Position numbers and translations under genes: made by a program | In this document: in pieces, positions 1 to 6,248 of the stretch | Numbering within the stretch: position 1 is the stretch's first letter | How the letters are laid out: each line of letters begins with the position of its first letter | Notes under the pieces: model-generated | What the model saw: the letters and a program-made list of their open reading frames with translations, nothing else | Database searches by the model: none | What the model was told of the DNA's origin: nothing | Origin: Sedimentisphaerales bacterium | GTDB lineage: Bacteria; Planctomycetota; Phycisphaerae; Sedimentisphaerales; SM23-30 | DNA length: 8,247 bases | Direction of reading: 5' to 3' | Assembly: GCA_030640865.1 (NCBI GenBank) | Contig: DAOWIP010000112.1 | Location: forward strand, 1-8,247

Positions 1-227
1 ACCTCGCGTGCCCGAGCGAAACGCCGGGTATTGGGATCGCAAAGATAAGCGATCTCCACGTCCGACCGTTGGGAAAACTGGTCCGCGAGATACGTTCCGC
101 GACCGCCTAATCCCATCACTCCGAAAACGACTTTTTCATTTGCCGCATAGGTTTTGCCGGACGACAATATCGTAAATGAGGCGGCGGCGCCAATCGAACC
201 CTTCATAAAATTACGACGATTTAACAT
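1..227 (-). CDS. Gfo/Idh/MocA-family oxidoreductase, Tat-exported, N-terminal part only
   Basis: Partial gene: 75 codons are visible and it continues past base 1. The protein starts MLNRRNFMKGSIGAAAS, a twin-arginine (Tat) signal: RRNFMK at residues 4-9, then a short hydrophobic stretch and a likely cleavage after TYAA near residue 29. Next comes a Rossmann start, VVFGVMGLGGRG (33-44), with the nucleotide-binding glycines. VEIAYLCDP (57-65) follows, whose Asp64 sits where this family contacts the NAD(P) ribose. Members are typically NAD(P)-dependent oxidoreductases of sugars, inositols or related polyols; the substrate cannot be read from this fragment. The start at 227 is supported by AGGAGA about 3 bases upstream on the minus strand. 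It lies 96 bases downstream of the hydrolase gene on the same strand, so cotranscription is possible, but a palindromic element lies between them. The family call is firm; the enzyme activity is unknown. Confidence 0.85.
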   Translation of the reverse strand, partial: MLNRRNFMKGSIGAAASFTILSSGKTYAANEKVVFGVMGLGGRGTYLADQFSQRSDVEIAYLCDPNTRRFARARE

Positions 228-277
228 CTTTCTCCTGTGTTGAAAATTTCATTTTTCGTAAGCGTTTAGGTGAACGC

Positions 278-304
278 GTGGGTCAAAGCCCCACCCTACT
301 CAAG
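278..304. repeat. REP-like short palindrome (copy A)
   Basis: GTGGG (278-282) and CCCAC (290-294) form a 5-bp stem around a 7-base loop, followed by CCTACTCAAG. A similar element (stem, then CCTACAAG) occurs at 4421-4444. Both copies are intergenic. Two related copies in 8 kb suggest a dispersed palindromic repeat family. This is inferred from only two copies, which differ at several positions. Confidence 0.45.
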
Positions 305-323
305 AACCCGTGAACGGTTACGT

Positions 324-1388
324 TTATTTTTCCATATTGTCCGGTTTGATCCGGTGGGCTAACGACCTTGCGAAATAATGATCGAGTCGTTCTATTTCAA
401 ATTCCTCGATCATCTCATCTATACTGATTTTCTCATGTTCACTGGCGATCAATACCGCTCCGAGCAGGCCCGGGTCGGTGATTTTGACTTTCGGGCCATA
501 TTTGGCTTTCATAGCCCTGAAGCGACTACCTCGATTCTCGTCGAGATGAACCACCTCGCAATCCAGATTAACTGTTGCGACGGCATAATCAATATAATTG
601 GTGTTGGAGGCAATGATTTCGCCCAGGGGATTGCGTATCTGGGAAGGCGCGGCACGGCCGGCAATTGCTCCGACAAAATGACTGCGGCAGGAATAGGCCC
701 AGTATGCCTGCATCATACCGCCGTGATACATCGACGAGAACAATATCAAGTCCGGCTTGGCCTTGACGTACTTCAAGCGAATTTCGTCGAAGTTCAGATC
801 GAAACAGATAGCAAAGGCGACCCGGCCGAAATCACACTCAATTACAGGAGCATCTCTGCCGCTGAGGATACCCCTGTCATTCTCACCGATGGTGGGATGA
901 TTCTTGTTATAGATGCCGGCGACTTTGCCTTTTCGGTCGAGCATAACACTGGAATTGCGCCAGGTGCCGTCCTTTACCTGCAGTTTGGCAGAATAGACGA
1001 TATAGCAGTTATTTTCCTTGGCCACCTGAGCAAAATAATCCTGTACCTGGTTTTTACGAACCAGATAGTATTCCTTCATTTTATCGCGTGGAATACCACG
1101 AGGCCGATCACAGGCTTCCGGAACCACGATCAGATCGGGTTTGTCGGGCAATATCCGGGAAAAATGGTGTTTCCAGTGCGAAATTACTCTTTTTACCACA
1201 TTCTGCGGGCTGGTATCAGCTCTCACCGTCAACGGACTCGGTCCGAGCGTGGCGATTGTAACAAAGCCTTTTTTCTTTGTCTTGGTCTTTGCGGAGGCCA
1301 ATTGGGCCTCGCCCAGTACCGGCCAGCACAAAGCGATTAAAACAAGAACGCTAATCCGTTTGTTGACTTTTGTGTTGTTTTTCTGCAT
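324..1388 (-). CDS. Exported carbon-nitrogen hydrolase (nitrilase superfamily)
   Basis: A 354-residue protein that probably hydrolyses a non-peptide C-N bond (amide, carbamoyl or nitrile). The nitrilase triad is intact in the expected order: Glu91 in VVPEACD, Lys162 in YNKNHP, and the nucleophile Cys195 in AFAICFDLNF. The N-terminus is a classical signal peptide: Lys/Arg-rich (2-11), hydrophobic ISVLVLIALCWPVL (12-25), likely cleavage after ASA33, then a basic KTKTKKK stretch. The enzyme is therefore expected outside the cytoplasm, which is less usual for this mostly cytosolic superfamily. About 50 residues extend past the usual core at the C-terminus and are predicted mainly helical and charged. 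The start is supported by TGGAG seven bases upstream (1400-1396). A promoter candidate lies at 1510-1537 on the same strand. The long plus-strand reading frame across this region has no recognisable domain and is a shadow. The substrate is unknown. Confidence 0.88.
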   Translation of the reverse strand: MQKNNTKVNKRISVLVLIALCWPVLGEAQLASAKTKTKKKGFVTIATLGPSPLTVRADTSPQNVVKRVISHWKHHFSRILPDKPDLIVVPEACDRPRGIPRDKMKEYYLVRKNQVQDYFAQVAKENNCYIVYSAKLQVKDGTWRNSSVMLDRKGKVAGIYNKNHPTIGENDRGILSGRDAPVIECDFGRVAFAICFDLNFDEIRLKYVKAKPDLILFSSMYHGGMMQAYWAYSCRSHFVGAIAGRAAPSQIRNPLGEIIASNTNYIDYAVATVNLDCEVVHLDENRGSRFRAMKAKYGPKVKITDPGLLGAVLIASEHEKISIDEMIEEFEIERLDHYFARSLAHRIKPDNMEK

Positions 1389-1439
1389 TTTTTTTCTCCA
1401 TCATGTAAAAAGGAAAATAATATTGATTGTCAAAGCGGT

Positions 1440-1455
1440 TTCTCCCGGAGGAGAA
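1440..1455 (-). promoter_or_regulatory. Stable leader hairpin with a UNCG-type loop
   Basis: Read on the minus strand the sequence is TTCTCC-TCCG-GGAGAA: a perfect 6-bp stem whose RNA loop UCCG, closed by a C-G pair, matches the extra-stable C(UNCG)G tetraloop. It lies about 52 bases upstream of the hydrolase start, inside the leader predicted from the promoter at 1510-1537. A role in mRNA stability or regulation is inferred. Confidence 0.45.
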
Positions 1456-1509
1456 TAATGGTTTTCTCTTTCAGGTTTTCAGTGCCCTGTTCTCTAAGCA
1501 GGGTTTCCC

Positions 1510-1537
1510 ATTTTAACATAAGTAATAAGGTTTGCAA
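1510..1537 (-). promoter_or_regulatory. Sigma70-like promoter candidate for the exported hydrolase
   Basis: On the minus strand TTGCAA (1537-1532) is followed after 16 bases by TAAAAT (1515-1510), matching the sigma70 consensus at 4/6 and 5/6 positions. Transcription would begin near 1503, leaving a leader of about 115 bases that starts in the CAGGG/CCCTG hairpin (1503-1485) and contains the UNCG-type hairpin. A perfect TTGACA also exists nearer the gene (1433-1428), but its -10 match is poor and it would leave almost no leader. Confidence 0.4.
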
Positions 1538-1671
1538 CCAGCAAACAGTCAGAATTATACGCCAGAGCACATAATATTCCAATAGAAAAAGAATTGTTAC
1601 GGAAGCCTGCCGGTTAGATAAAGGCTTAATTTTTCATTTGGCCTGCTCGATAATTTGGTGGTATTATGTGG

Positions 1672-1695
1672 ATTCCATAGACTTATGTATGGAAT
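1672..1695. promoter_or_regulatory. Inverted repeat, operator candidate upstream of first propeller gene
   Basis: ATTCCATA (1672-1679) and TATGGAAT (1688-1695) form a perfect 8-bp inverted repeat with an 8-base spacer, so half-site centres are 16 bases apart. It ends 30 bases before the start codon at 1726. A -10-like TATTAT (1662-1667) lies just upstream, with a weak TTGGCC 18 bases before it. The geometry fits a dimeric regulator binding over or just after the promoter; no regulator gene is in the window. Confidence 0.35.
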
Positions 1696-1710
1696 ATACG
1701 CAACCGCATT

Positions 1711-1715
1711 GAGGA
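1711..1715 (+). promoter_or_regulatory. Ribosome binding site supporting the start at 1726
   Basis: GAGGA lies 10 bases before ATG 1726. A competing ATG at 1786 has AAGGA only 3 bases away, which is too close for good initiation, yet it would give a cleaner signal peptide. This site tips the choice to 1726 without settling it. Confidence 0.45.
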
Positions 1716-1725
1716 TATATGTAAC

Positions 1726-2808
1726 ATGATCAAACAACGCCGCCTTGAAAAACTTACCCTGTCTGGGCTGTCTGGAAAAGGAACGATGGTTCTTCCTGTC
1801 ATCATTTTGTGCCTGGTCTTGACGGACGTAACATACTGCCAGTCGAAGGCCCCGGCCCGGAAACTGCGTACAACACCACTACCGAAGTCGGAACTTAACC
1901 TGAAGGAAATTCCATTCAGGATTGTGCACGAAAGCTTCCGCGAAACCAACGGCAGGGAAAACTGGGAATTGCGGATGATTAACGCGGATGGTTCCAATCC
2001 GATAAATCTTACCAATACCCCAAATGTGGATGAGATGTATCCTCATGTTTCTCCCGACGGAACAAAGATAAGTTTCGTGGTGGACGAGCGGACTAAAGAG
2101 GGCAAAAAGGTCCGCAACGTCTATTATATGAACATCGACGGCTCCGGTCGCGTCAAGGTGGCCGATAACGCCCGGCAGCAATGCTGGAACCCTGACAGCA
2201 AGACCATTGTCTATCTCAAGGGTGAGTTCGAGCGTTATACAACCAAGGACTATGCCACCAGGGGGCTCTTTTATTACGACCTGAAAACCGGCCAACATCG
2301 CCAACACCCCAATAAGAAATTACACCATCTGTATAATATTTGCTGTTCACCCGATGGTAAGTGGTTTGTGGCCACAGTGCACGGAGGGATGGGTTTCAAG
2401 CATGCAATTCTGGCTTTTCCGGCCTCCGGGACCGAAGTTTATAGTTTGGGCAAGTTTGGAGTCGGGGGCTGCCGGCCGGATTTCGGTCCGGAGGGTAAGC
2501 GGATAACGTGGGGGCGGACAGATTGGGATTTGTGCACGGCCGAAATTGATTTTGCCGGCTCGGAGCCGCAGATCCGTAAGGTCAGATACTTAATCAAGTG
2601 CGACAAGGAATATGAAATATATCATACGGACTTTTCACCCGACGGCAAATATATTGCCTTCAGCTACGGGCTTAAGGCCGGTGAAGGGGTCGGCGCTAAA
2701 GCACCAGGCTGGAATATCTGTATCGCGGACCTCAACGGAAAATGGGTGCAAATCACCACCGACGGCCTGCATAACAAGGAACCCGACTGGGTCCCGATTA
2801 CCAGGTAA
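1726..2808 (+). CDS. Exported TolB-like beta-propeller protein (PD40/WD40-like repeats), copy 1
   Basis: A 360-residue protein with repeated propeller blades of the PD40/TolB kind: INADGSNPINLTNTP then YPHVSPDGTKISFV (85-118), MNIDGSGRVKVAD then CWNPDSKTIVYL (135-164), CCSPDGKWFVA (206-216), CRPDFGPEGKRITW (249-262), HTDFSPDGKYIAFS (300-313), and a closing ADLNGKWVQITTDGLHNKEPDW (334-355). A hydrophobic export signal lies at 21-37 (MVLPVIILCLVLTDVTY), set behind an unusually long basic leader MIKQRRLEKL; a start at codon 21 (base 1786) would make a standard signal peptide. Such propellers usually act as periplasmic or surface binding scaffolds; no catalytic residues are evident. It is followed after 113 bases by a clear paralogue, so the pair arose by tandem duplication. 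The ligand is unknown, and the symbol tolB would be unjustified: there is no TolB N-terminal domain and no Tol-Pal genes nearby. Confidence 0.82.
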   Translation: MIKQRRLEKLTLSGLSGKGTMVLPVIILCLVLTDVTYCQSKAPARKLRTTPLPKSELNLKEIPFRIVHESFRETNGRENWELRMINADGSNPINLTNTPNVDEMYPHVSPDGTKISFVVDERTKEGKKVRNVYYMNIDGSGRVKVADNARQQCWNPDSKTIVYLKGEFERYTTKDYATRGLFYYDLKTGQHRQHPNKKLHHLYNICCSPDGKWFVATVHGGMGFKHAILAFPASGTEVYSLGKFGVGGCRPDFGPEGKRITWGRTDWDLCTAEIDFAGSEPQIRKVRYLIKCDKEYEIYHTDFSPDGKYIAFSYGLKAGEGVGAKAPGWNICIADLNGKWVQITTDGLHNKEPDWVPITR

Positions 2809-2848
2809 CTAAACTGTTGTAAAATTGACGCCAGCGTCAAAAGTTTAG
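2809..2848. repeat. Nested inverted repeat between the two propeller genes
   Basis: An outer 7-bp pair, CTAAACT (2809-2815) and AGTTTAG (2842-2848), encloses an inner perfect palindrome, TTGACGC-CA-GCGTCAA (2825-2840). The outer arm begins immediately after the TAA of the first gene. There is no T-run, so it is not a standard intrinsic terminator. It could be an RNA stem that protects or processes the message between the paralogues, or a protein-binding site. Confidence 0.5.
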
Positions 2849-2921
2849 CTCGACCGTGATGTCAGGCTGGGGTCGTATATTTTAATGGTCGTTCGGTACT
2901 TTTGGCGGAGGTATCAAAATC

Positions 2922-3986
2922 ATGCTGTTACGTTTATTTTATAATTTTCATTTTATATTTTTCCCTTTGTGTCTCTTTCTGCTGTGTGGTTCGGCAGAGG
3001 CGATTGACCCGGACCTGAAGCTGAAAATAGCCATGGAACAATACCGGGGGAAATACCGTATCTTGTATGAGGCCTACGGCGCGAATAATTTCGAGATTTT
3101 TGTGATGGACCCCGACGGTTCCAACCGGAAAAATCTCACCAACACCCCCGACGTCCACGAATTTTATCCCAAGGCCTCACCGGACGGCAGGAAGATATGC
3201 TTTGTGGCCTATCAGGGCAAGGCTGATCGCAGGATACGCTGTTTGTACCTGATGAATCCCGACGGCAGCGGCCGTAAAAAAATCGTCGAAAGAGGACGCT
3301 GGCCCTGCTGGAGTCCCGACAGCAAAAAAATCGCCTATGTGAAAGACTACCTGCCAAGCTTCAGCATAAAAGATTACGCTACACGGGGTCTATATTTCTA
3401 TGATGTCGCTACCGGCTTGATCGAGAAACATCCCAACAGTAAAAAGATTGAGCACATCTATAACCTTAGTTGGCATCAAACCGGCAAATGGCTGGCGGCC
3501 GTGGTGCATGGTGGGTTGGGCTATGATCATGCCATCATTACCCTTGAGCTTGAAGGCAATAAGTATTATAAACTGCTGGGCGGTAACCGCTGTCGGCCGG
3601 AGTTCCATCCTGCCGGCAATAAAATCACATGGTGCGACCTGGATTGGGCCATCGGCATGGCCAATATTAGAATTTATAACAAACGCCTCAATGTTGTGAA
3701 TTATCACCAGATTGTGGAAGCCGAGGATCACGAAGGCATAAACGTTTATCACCCTGATTTCTCACCAGATGGGAAATTTGTTGTTTTCAGCAGGGGGCCG
3801 GTCGGCCCGGACAATCCCATCGACATCGTAAGCCTGGGGTGCTCATTGTATCATCCTTCGGCTATTGGCGTTAAGGCCGACAAATGGGATATATGCGTGG
3901 TCTCCTCACTCGGTGGCCCGTGGATCAGACTGACCACCGACGGAAAATCCAACAAGGAACCCGACTGGATAAAGGTTGTCGATTAA
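2922..3986 (+). CDS. Exported TolB-like beta-propeller protein (PD40/WD40-like repeats), copy 2
   Basis: A 354-residue paralogue of the preceding protein. The signal peptide is clear: a hydrophobic stretch at 3-22 and likely cleavage at GSAEA/ID (27/28), so the mature protein is extracytoplasmic. Blade motifs line up with copy 1: MDPDGSNRKNLTNTP and YPKASPDGRKICFV (62-95), MNPDGSGRKK and CWSPDSKKIAYV (111-140), KDYATRGLYFYD (150-161), CRPEFHPAGNKITW (224-237), YHPDFSPDGKFVVFS (276-290) and LTTDGKSNKEPDW (337-349). By eye more than half of the residues match in the conserved blades. Two differences stand out: the blade reading SPDGKW in copy 1 is degenerate here (WHQTGKW, 184-190), and copy 2 carries roughly 17 extra residues near 296-318 containing a Cys-Ser-Leu-Tyr. 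GGAGG (2907-2911) sits 10 bases before the start. A -10-like TATATT (2876-2881) hints at its own weak promoter, but no good -35 is seen. Function and ligand are unknown. Confidence 0.85.
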   Translation: MLLRLFYNFHFIFFPLCLFLLCGSAEAIDPDLKLKIAMEQYRGKYRILYEAYGANNFEIFVMDPDGSNRKNLTNTPDVHEFYPKASPDGRKICFVAYQGKADRRIRCLYLMNPDGSGRKKIVERGRWPCWSPDSKKIAYVKDYLPSFSIKDYATRGLYFYDVATGLIEKHPNSKKIEHIYNLSWHQTGKWLAAVVHGGLGYDHAIITLELEGNKYYKLLGGNRCRPEFHPAGNKITWCDLDWAIGMANIRIYNKRLNVVNYHQIVEAEDHEGINVYHPDFSPDGKFVVFSRGPVGPDNPIDIVSLGCSLYHPSAIGVKADKWDICVVSSLGGPWIRLTTDGKSNKEPDWIKVVD

Positions 3987-4033
3987 ATAAAGTCAGATGA
4001 AAGCTAATATGATAGTTTTTCAGTGTAATAGGG

Positions 4034-4053
4034 AGGTGGCATAGCCACTTTTT
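4034..4053 (+). terminator. Intrinsic terminator after the propeller pair
   Basis: AGGTGGC-ATA-GCCACTT gives a 7-bp stem with one G-U pair and a 3-base loop, followed directly by further T (five T in a row at 4049-4053, then CTGTTT). It lies 48 bases after the stop of the second propeller gene and about 95 bases before the next gene, separating the two transcription units. No other element was recognised in 3987-4148. Confidence 0.55.
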
Positions 4054-4148
4054 CTGTTTCGCGCGGATGGCAAAAAACCGCTCCCGCTGGCCGCTGACTG
4101 GAATGACAGGGCTGTAAAATCGGGATAAACTAACATGGGAGATATGAA

Positions 4149-4391
4149 ATGACAATCGATACGATGCGTGAGGTGTTGGGGTGGTGTAGCGTAATCAATA
4201 TCGGATTCCTGCTGTGGTGGTTCGTTGTGTTCATGTTTGCTCATGACTGGATATACCGGTTTCACGGCAAATGGTTCAAACTGTCGGTTGGGCAATTCGA
4301 TTCCATTCATTATGCAGGAATGGCCTTTTACAAGATCGTAATATTCGTCTTCAACGTAGTTCCCTATATTGCTTTATGTATTGTGGGATAA
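4149..4391 (+). CDS. Small two-helix membrane protein, DUF6868-like
   Basis: An 80-residue protein of unknown function. The sequence runs MREVLGWCSVINIGFLLWWFVVFMFAHDWIYRFHGKWFKLS, then QFDSIHYAGMAFYKIVIFVFNVVPYIALCIV. Two hydrophobic segments are visible (about 14-31 and 60-78), joined by a polar, aromatic loop with conserved-looking His39-Gly-Lys-Trp-Phe and Gln49-Phe-Asp. This matches my memory of the DUF6868 family (short, two-helix proteins); the assignment is from pattern recognition only. The start is supported by GGGAGA (4137-4142) six bases upstream. It follows a terminator and precedes the DUF4139-like gene by 84 bases on the same strand, so the two may share a transcript, although a palindromic repeat lies between. 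Its role cannot be inferred from context. Confidence 0.78.
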   Translation: MTIDTMREVLGWCSVINIGFLLWWFVVFMFAHDWIYRFHGKWFKLSVGQFDSIHYAGMAFYKIVIFVFNVVPYIALCIVG

Positions 4392-4404
4392 CGGCATATG
4401 AGAA

Positions 4405-4420
4405 GCAGACAGCAGACAGC
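4405..4420. repeat. Short 7-base tandem repeat
   Basis: GCAGACA is repeated twice and followed by GC (about 2.3 units). It lies directly against the palindrome copy B on its left side, between the DUF6868-like and DUF4139-like genes. Confidence 0.5.
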
Positions 4421-4444
4421 ATGGGCTGAAGTCCATCCTACAAG
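4421..4444. repeat. REP-like short palindrome (copy B)
   Basis: ATGGG (4421-4425) and TCCAT (4432-4436) form a short stem including one G-T pair, followed by CCTACAAG. It resembles copy A at 278-304 in stem, loop AAG and the CCTAC...AAG tail. It is intergenic, and is flanked by the tandem repeats at 4405-4420 (GCAGACA) and 4440-4455 (ACAAGACT). Confidence 0.45.
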
Positions 4445-4455
4445 ACTACAAGACT
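4440..4455. repeat. Perfect 8-base direct repeat
   Basis: ACAAGACT occurs twice head-to-tail (4440-4447 and 4448-4455), overlapping the tail of palindrome copy B and ending 20 bases before the next start codon. It could reflect slippage or a target-site-like duplication at the palindrome edge; neither can be distinguished here. Confidence 0.55.
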
Positions 4456-4475
4456 TTTAACATAGGAGTGAAGCA

Positions 4476-6248
4476 ATGAAAAAGATCACAATAATTACAT
4501 TAATAGCGTTGCTCGCGGCTGGTTCCGCGACGGCAAGACAAGCCGCCCCCCTGAAGGGACTCGCAGAAATGAAGATCAAGGAAGTAACTGTCTTCAAAGA
4601 CGGCCATGTCTTTGTCCTTCACAGCGGCAAGATGCCGGTCAACTCGTCCGGCAATGTTGTTATGGACTACCTGCCCGCACCGGTTCTCGGCACATACTGG
4701 CCCTACTCTGCCGATAAAAACGCGGAGTTGCGGGCGGTGATCGCCGGCAAACGGAAGGTGCTCGTTGAGAAAACCGCACTCACCATCCTGGAAATGATAG
4801 AAGCCAACATCGGGGCAAAAGTAATCATAACGGAGCGGCCGGCAACCACTAATTCACAGGAAAAACCGTACTTTTATGAAGCAACGATCTTAGGAATACC
4901 AACCCGGTCGGGCGAAGAACTCGAAGCATCGGCTCCCTCTTCCTCAGATGAACGGCTTCCCGAAAAAGGGAATATTGTCATGCTCAAGACCGACAAGGGC
5001 GTTAAGGCACTCGATTTTGGCAGAATTCTTGATGTTACTTTCGCCGCCGACCTGAATACTAAAGTGTCCGTCGAAGAATTTCGCAACCTGCTCACGCTCG
5101 ACCTTAAGTGGCGAGGCAAGCCGCGGCCCGAAGCTGAAGTGGGAATGATATATCTTCAAAGAGGTATAAGATGGATCCCCAGCTATAACATCGCTATCAA
5201 CGATAAAGGCAAGGCTGTGCTCAAGCTCGAAGCAACGCTCATCAATGAACTCACCGACATCAGCGACATCACAGCCCACCTTGTTATAGGCGTTCCATCC
5301 TTCGCGTTCAAGGATTCAGTTGACCCGATATCCCTTCGCCAGGATGTCGCAAGGTTATCCTCCAGTTTCAGGCAAGACAGTCAGACCGCTTTCGGCTTCT
5401 CCAACGCGATCATGTCTCAGCAGGCATTGCCATCCGCCGGCGGGCGGGGCCACCGTCGGGAAACAGCAGGCACGATCGATCTTGGCCCCGAACTCGGCGG
5501 CACCAAAAAAAGCGAAGACCTCTATATGTTCACCGTCAAACACGTCAGCCTCCGAAAGGGCGAACGCCTTGTCATGCCCATTGCCGAATATGACCTCTCG
5601 TATGAGGATGTTTATGCACTGGATATTCCGTTCACCCCGCCCACGGAAGTGTTGCGAAACCTTAATCATTCGCAGCGACGAGACCTTATGCGCATGAATG
5701 CCGGCCCCAAGGTAAAACACAAGATTCGGATCGCGAATACGAGCAAGCATCCTTTCACGACCGCGCCTGCCATGATAATGAAAGACGGCCGCATTGTTGC
5801 GCAGGGAATGATGACCTATACCCCCACCGGCAGCGACGTTGACATCGAACTGACCACGGCAGTGGATATTACCGTCAGGAAGGTCGATAGCGAAACGAAA
5901 CGGACTCCAAACGCCGTTAGCTGGAACGGCGACAGGTACACCCGTATCGACCTCGAAGGAAAAATCACACTAACGAACTACAAGGAAAAGCCGGTTACTA
6001 TCGAGATTATCCGCCATGTGCTCGGCAATCTCGATACCGTTGGTCAGCAAGGTGAAAAAGAAATGGTGAACCCGTTCGAAGACAGTTCTTTCCTGCCTGA
6101 TGCCCGCACTTCAACATGGTGGTACGGCCACTCATGGCCGTGGTGGTGGTACCGTTTCAACGGAATCGGCAGGATCAAGTGGACAACAACCCTCGAGCCG
6201 ACCAAGTCGGCAGAACATACGTATAGCTGGCACTACTTCTGGCGATAG
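4476..6248 (+). CDS. Exported DUF4139-like protein with Trp-rich C-terminus
   Basis: A 590-residue protein with a signal peptide (KKITIITLIALLAAGSATA, likely cleavage after Ala20). An N-terminal beta region (33-210) is followed by the DUF4139-type core: GIRWIPSYNIAIND (230-243), LEATLINELTDISDITAHLVIGVPSF (251-276), MFTVKHVSLRKGERLVMPIAEYDLSYEDVY (351-380), DGRIVAQGMMTYTPTGSDVDIEL (437-459) and IDLEGKITLTNYKEKPVTIEI (491-511). DUF4139 proteins are beta-rich, of unknown molecular function and loosely related to the so-called mucoidy inhibitor A family. A low-complexity linker (about 294-345, Ser/Gln/Gly-rich) interrupts the core. The last 43 residues hold nine tryptophans. AGGAG (4464-4468) lies seven bases upstream of the start. 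It is probably periplasmic or surface-associated. No enzyme motif is seen, and the neighbouring DUF6868-like gene may be cotranscribed. The family call is by pattern memory, moderately sure. Confidence 0.75.
   Translation: MKKITIITLIALLAAGSATARQAAPLKGLAEMKIKEVTVFKDGHVFVLHSGKMPVNSSGNVVMDYLPAPVLGTYWPYSADKNAELRAVIAGKRKVLVEKTALTILEMIEANIGAKVIITERPATTNSQEKPYFYEATILGIPTRSGEELEASAPSSSDERLPEKGNIVMLKTDKGVKALDFGRILDVTFAADLNTKVSVEEFRNLLTLDLKWRGKPRPEAEVGMIYLQRGIRWIPSYNIAINDKGKAVLKLEATLINELTDISDITAHLVIGVPSFAFKDSVDPISLRQDVARLSSSFRQDSQTAFGFSNAIMSQQALPSAGGRGHRRETAGTIDLGPELGGTKKSEDLYMFTVKHVSLRKGERLVMPIAEYDLSYEDVYALDIPFTPPTEVLRNLNHSQRRDLMRMNAGPKVKHKIRIANTSKHPFTTAPAMIMKDGRIVAQGMMTYTPTGSDVDIELTTAVDITVRKVDSETKRTPNAVSWNGDRYTRIDLEGKITLTNYKEKPVTIEIIRHVLGNLDTVGQQGEKEMVNPFEDSSFLPDARTSTWWYGHSWPWWWYRFNGIGRIKWTTTLEPTKSAEHTYSWHYFWR

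Larger units (their letters stand above)
1389..1725. other. Divergent intergenic region with leader hairpins and operator candidates
   Basis: This gap of 337 bases separates the minus-strand hydrolase from the plus-strand propeller gene. It holds the hydrolase promoter candidate, two hairpins in the presumed hydrolase leader (CCCTG/CAGGG at 1485-1503 and TTCTCC/GGAGAA at 1440-1455), a 6-bp inverted repeat AAGCCT/AGGCTT (1603-1627) followed by five T, and an 8-bp inverted repeat at 1672-1695. A 38-codon plus-strand frame (1458-1574) has a good-looking GGAGG in front but no recognisable content; see the rejected list. No convincing gene was found here. Confidence 0.6.

Noticed and set aside
378..1340. 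A 320-codon plus-strand open frame opposite the hydrolase
   Set aside because: It has no recognisable domain, while the minus strand carries the full nitrilase triad, a signal peptide and a ribosome binding site. It is a shadow frame.
1405..1433. Perfect TTGACA on the minus strand (1433-1428) as the hydrolase promoter
   Set aside because: No acceptable -10 lies 16-18 bases downstream, and transcription would start at the ribosome binding site.
1458..1574. A 38-codon plus-strand frame with GGAGG six bases upstream (MVFSFRFSVPCSLSRV...)
   Set aside because: The apparent ribosome site is one arm of a perfect hairpin that is better explained as part of the minus-strand hydrolase leader, and the peptide has no recognisable features. 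Conservation in relatives would revive it.
1603..1634. AAGCCT/AGGCTT inverted repeat followed by TTTTT as an intrinsic terminator
   Set aside because: The stem is only 6 bp with a 13-base loop, and no plus-strand gene ends upstream of it.
1726..2808. Calling the propeller gene tolB
   Set aside because: It has the PD40-type blades only. The TolB N-terminal domain is not seen and no tolQRA or pal neighbour is present.
4944..5279. Minus-strand frames within the DUF4139-like gene (also 4874-5119 and 5355-5750)
   Set aside because: They lie wholly inside a well-supported gene and show no family motifs.
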